A stretch of DNA of 64,000 nucleotides from Aliiglaciecola lipolytica (GTDB taxonomy: Bacteria > Pseudomonadota > Gammaproteobacteria > Enterobacterales > Alteromonadaceae): the NCBI RefSeq assembly GCF_018860635.1, contig NZ_JAHKPT010000014.1:1-64000 (forward strand), written 5' to 3'. A model generated the notes under the pieces. The model worked only from the letters and a program-made list of their open reading frames with translations. It was not told where the DNA came from and made no database searches. Made by a program: the position numbers and the translations under genes. Positions 63,955 to 64,000 of the stretch are shown piece by piece; positions within the stretch are counted from its first letter, which is position 1; each line of letters opens with the position of its first letter.

Positions 63955-64000
63955 TGTTAATCCCCTTTGTTTAAATTAAAAGCCAGCTTAATTACAGTTT

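Overview
The window is chromosomal DNA from a marine gammaproteobacterium of the Alteromonadales (Alteromonas / Paraglaciecola / Glaciecola type). The evidence is an rpsU-yqeY-dnaG-rpoD core cluster with tsaD, plsY and folB-folK-uppP around it, AT-leaning codon use, many exported and TonB-linked proteins, and GTAG-headed REP palindromes placed after genes. Genus is inferred from gene content only. I saw no phage, IS element, CRISPR array, tRNA or rRNA.

0.7-22.4 kb is an envelope locus made of two divergent gene strings. The minus-strand string (13539-16271 down to 695-1699) has about 15 tightly packed or overlapping genes: an HzsA-related haem lipoprotein, two small outer-membrane barrels, a TlpA-type thioredoxin, a DUF4266 lipoprotein, a DUF3570 barrel, a coiled-coil periplasmic protein, three TPR-type proteins, a small exported protein, a TolQ/ExbB protein, two ExbD/TolR proteins and a TonB-like rod protein with an AgmX/PglI-type tail. 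It looks like a trans-envelope force-transducing machine in the style of myxobacterial Agl-Glt, linked to a c-type haem and thioredoxin module. It ends against ten tandem REP-pair units (1-690). The plus-strand string (17073-22419) encodes two exported haem-binding proteins, one with a LamG-like domain, and a Tat-type DUF1501-like protein, and is followed by a second REP cluster.

22.7-32.6 kb is a phosphate-sensing neighbourhood: a TonB-dependent receptor, an internally duplicated lipoprotein, a 2OG-Fe(II) oxygenase, a PstS-like binding protein, PhoR and PhoB. Pho-box-like sites lie upstream of the lipoprotein and phoB. A strong one also precedes the distant secreted nuclease at 58.7-63.1 kb, which suggests scavenging of phosphate from DNA.

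32.8-49.7 kb is mostly housekeeping and signalling: an orphan sensor kinase, RdgC, an HDOD protein, an M49-like zinc peptidase lipoprotein, a GGDEF-EAL protein with a probable ATT start, HinT, UppP, FolK, FolB, PlsY, TsaD, then rpsU-yqeY-dnaG-rpoD with hairpins between genes.

49.7-64 kb holds a third REP cluster, an alpha/beta hydrolase with an unrecognised exported partner, an RND efflux pump and its adaptor, a predicted lipoprotein NUDIX hydrolase, an acyl-CoA dehydrogenase preceded by a FadR-type operator, the two-nuclease secreted protein, and a DUF3016 protein.
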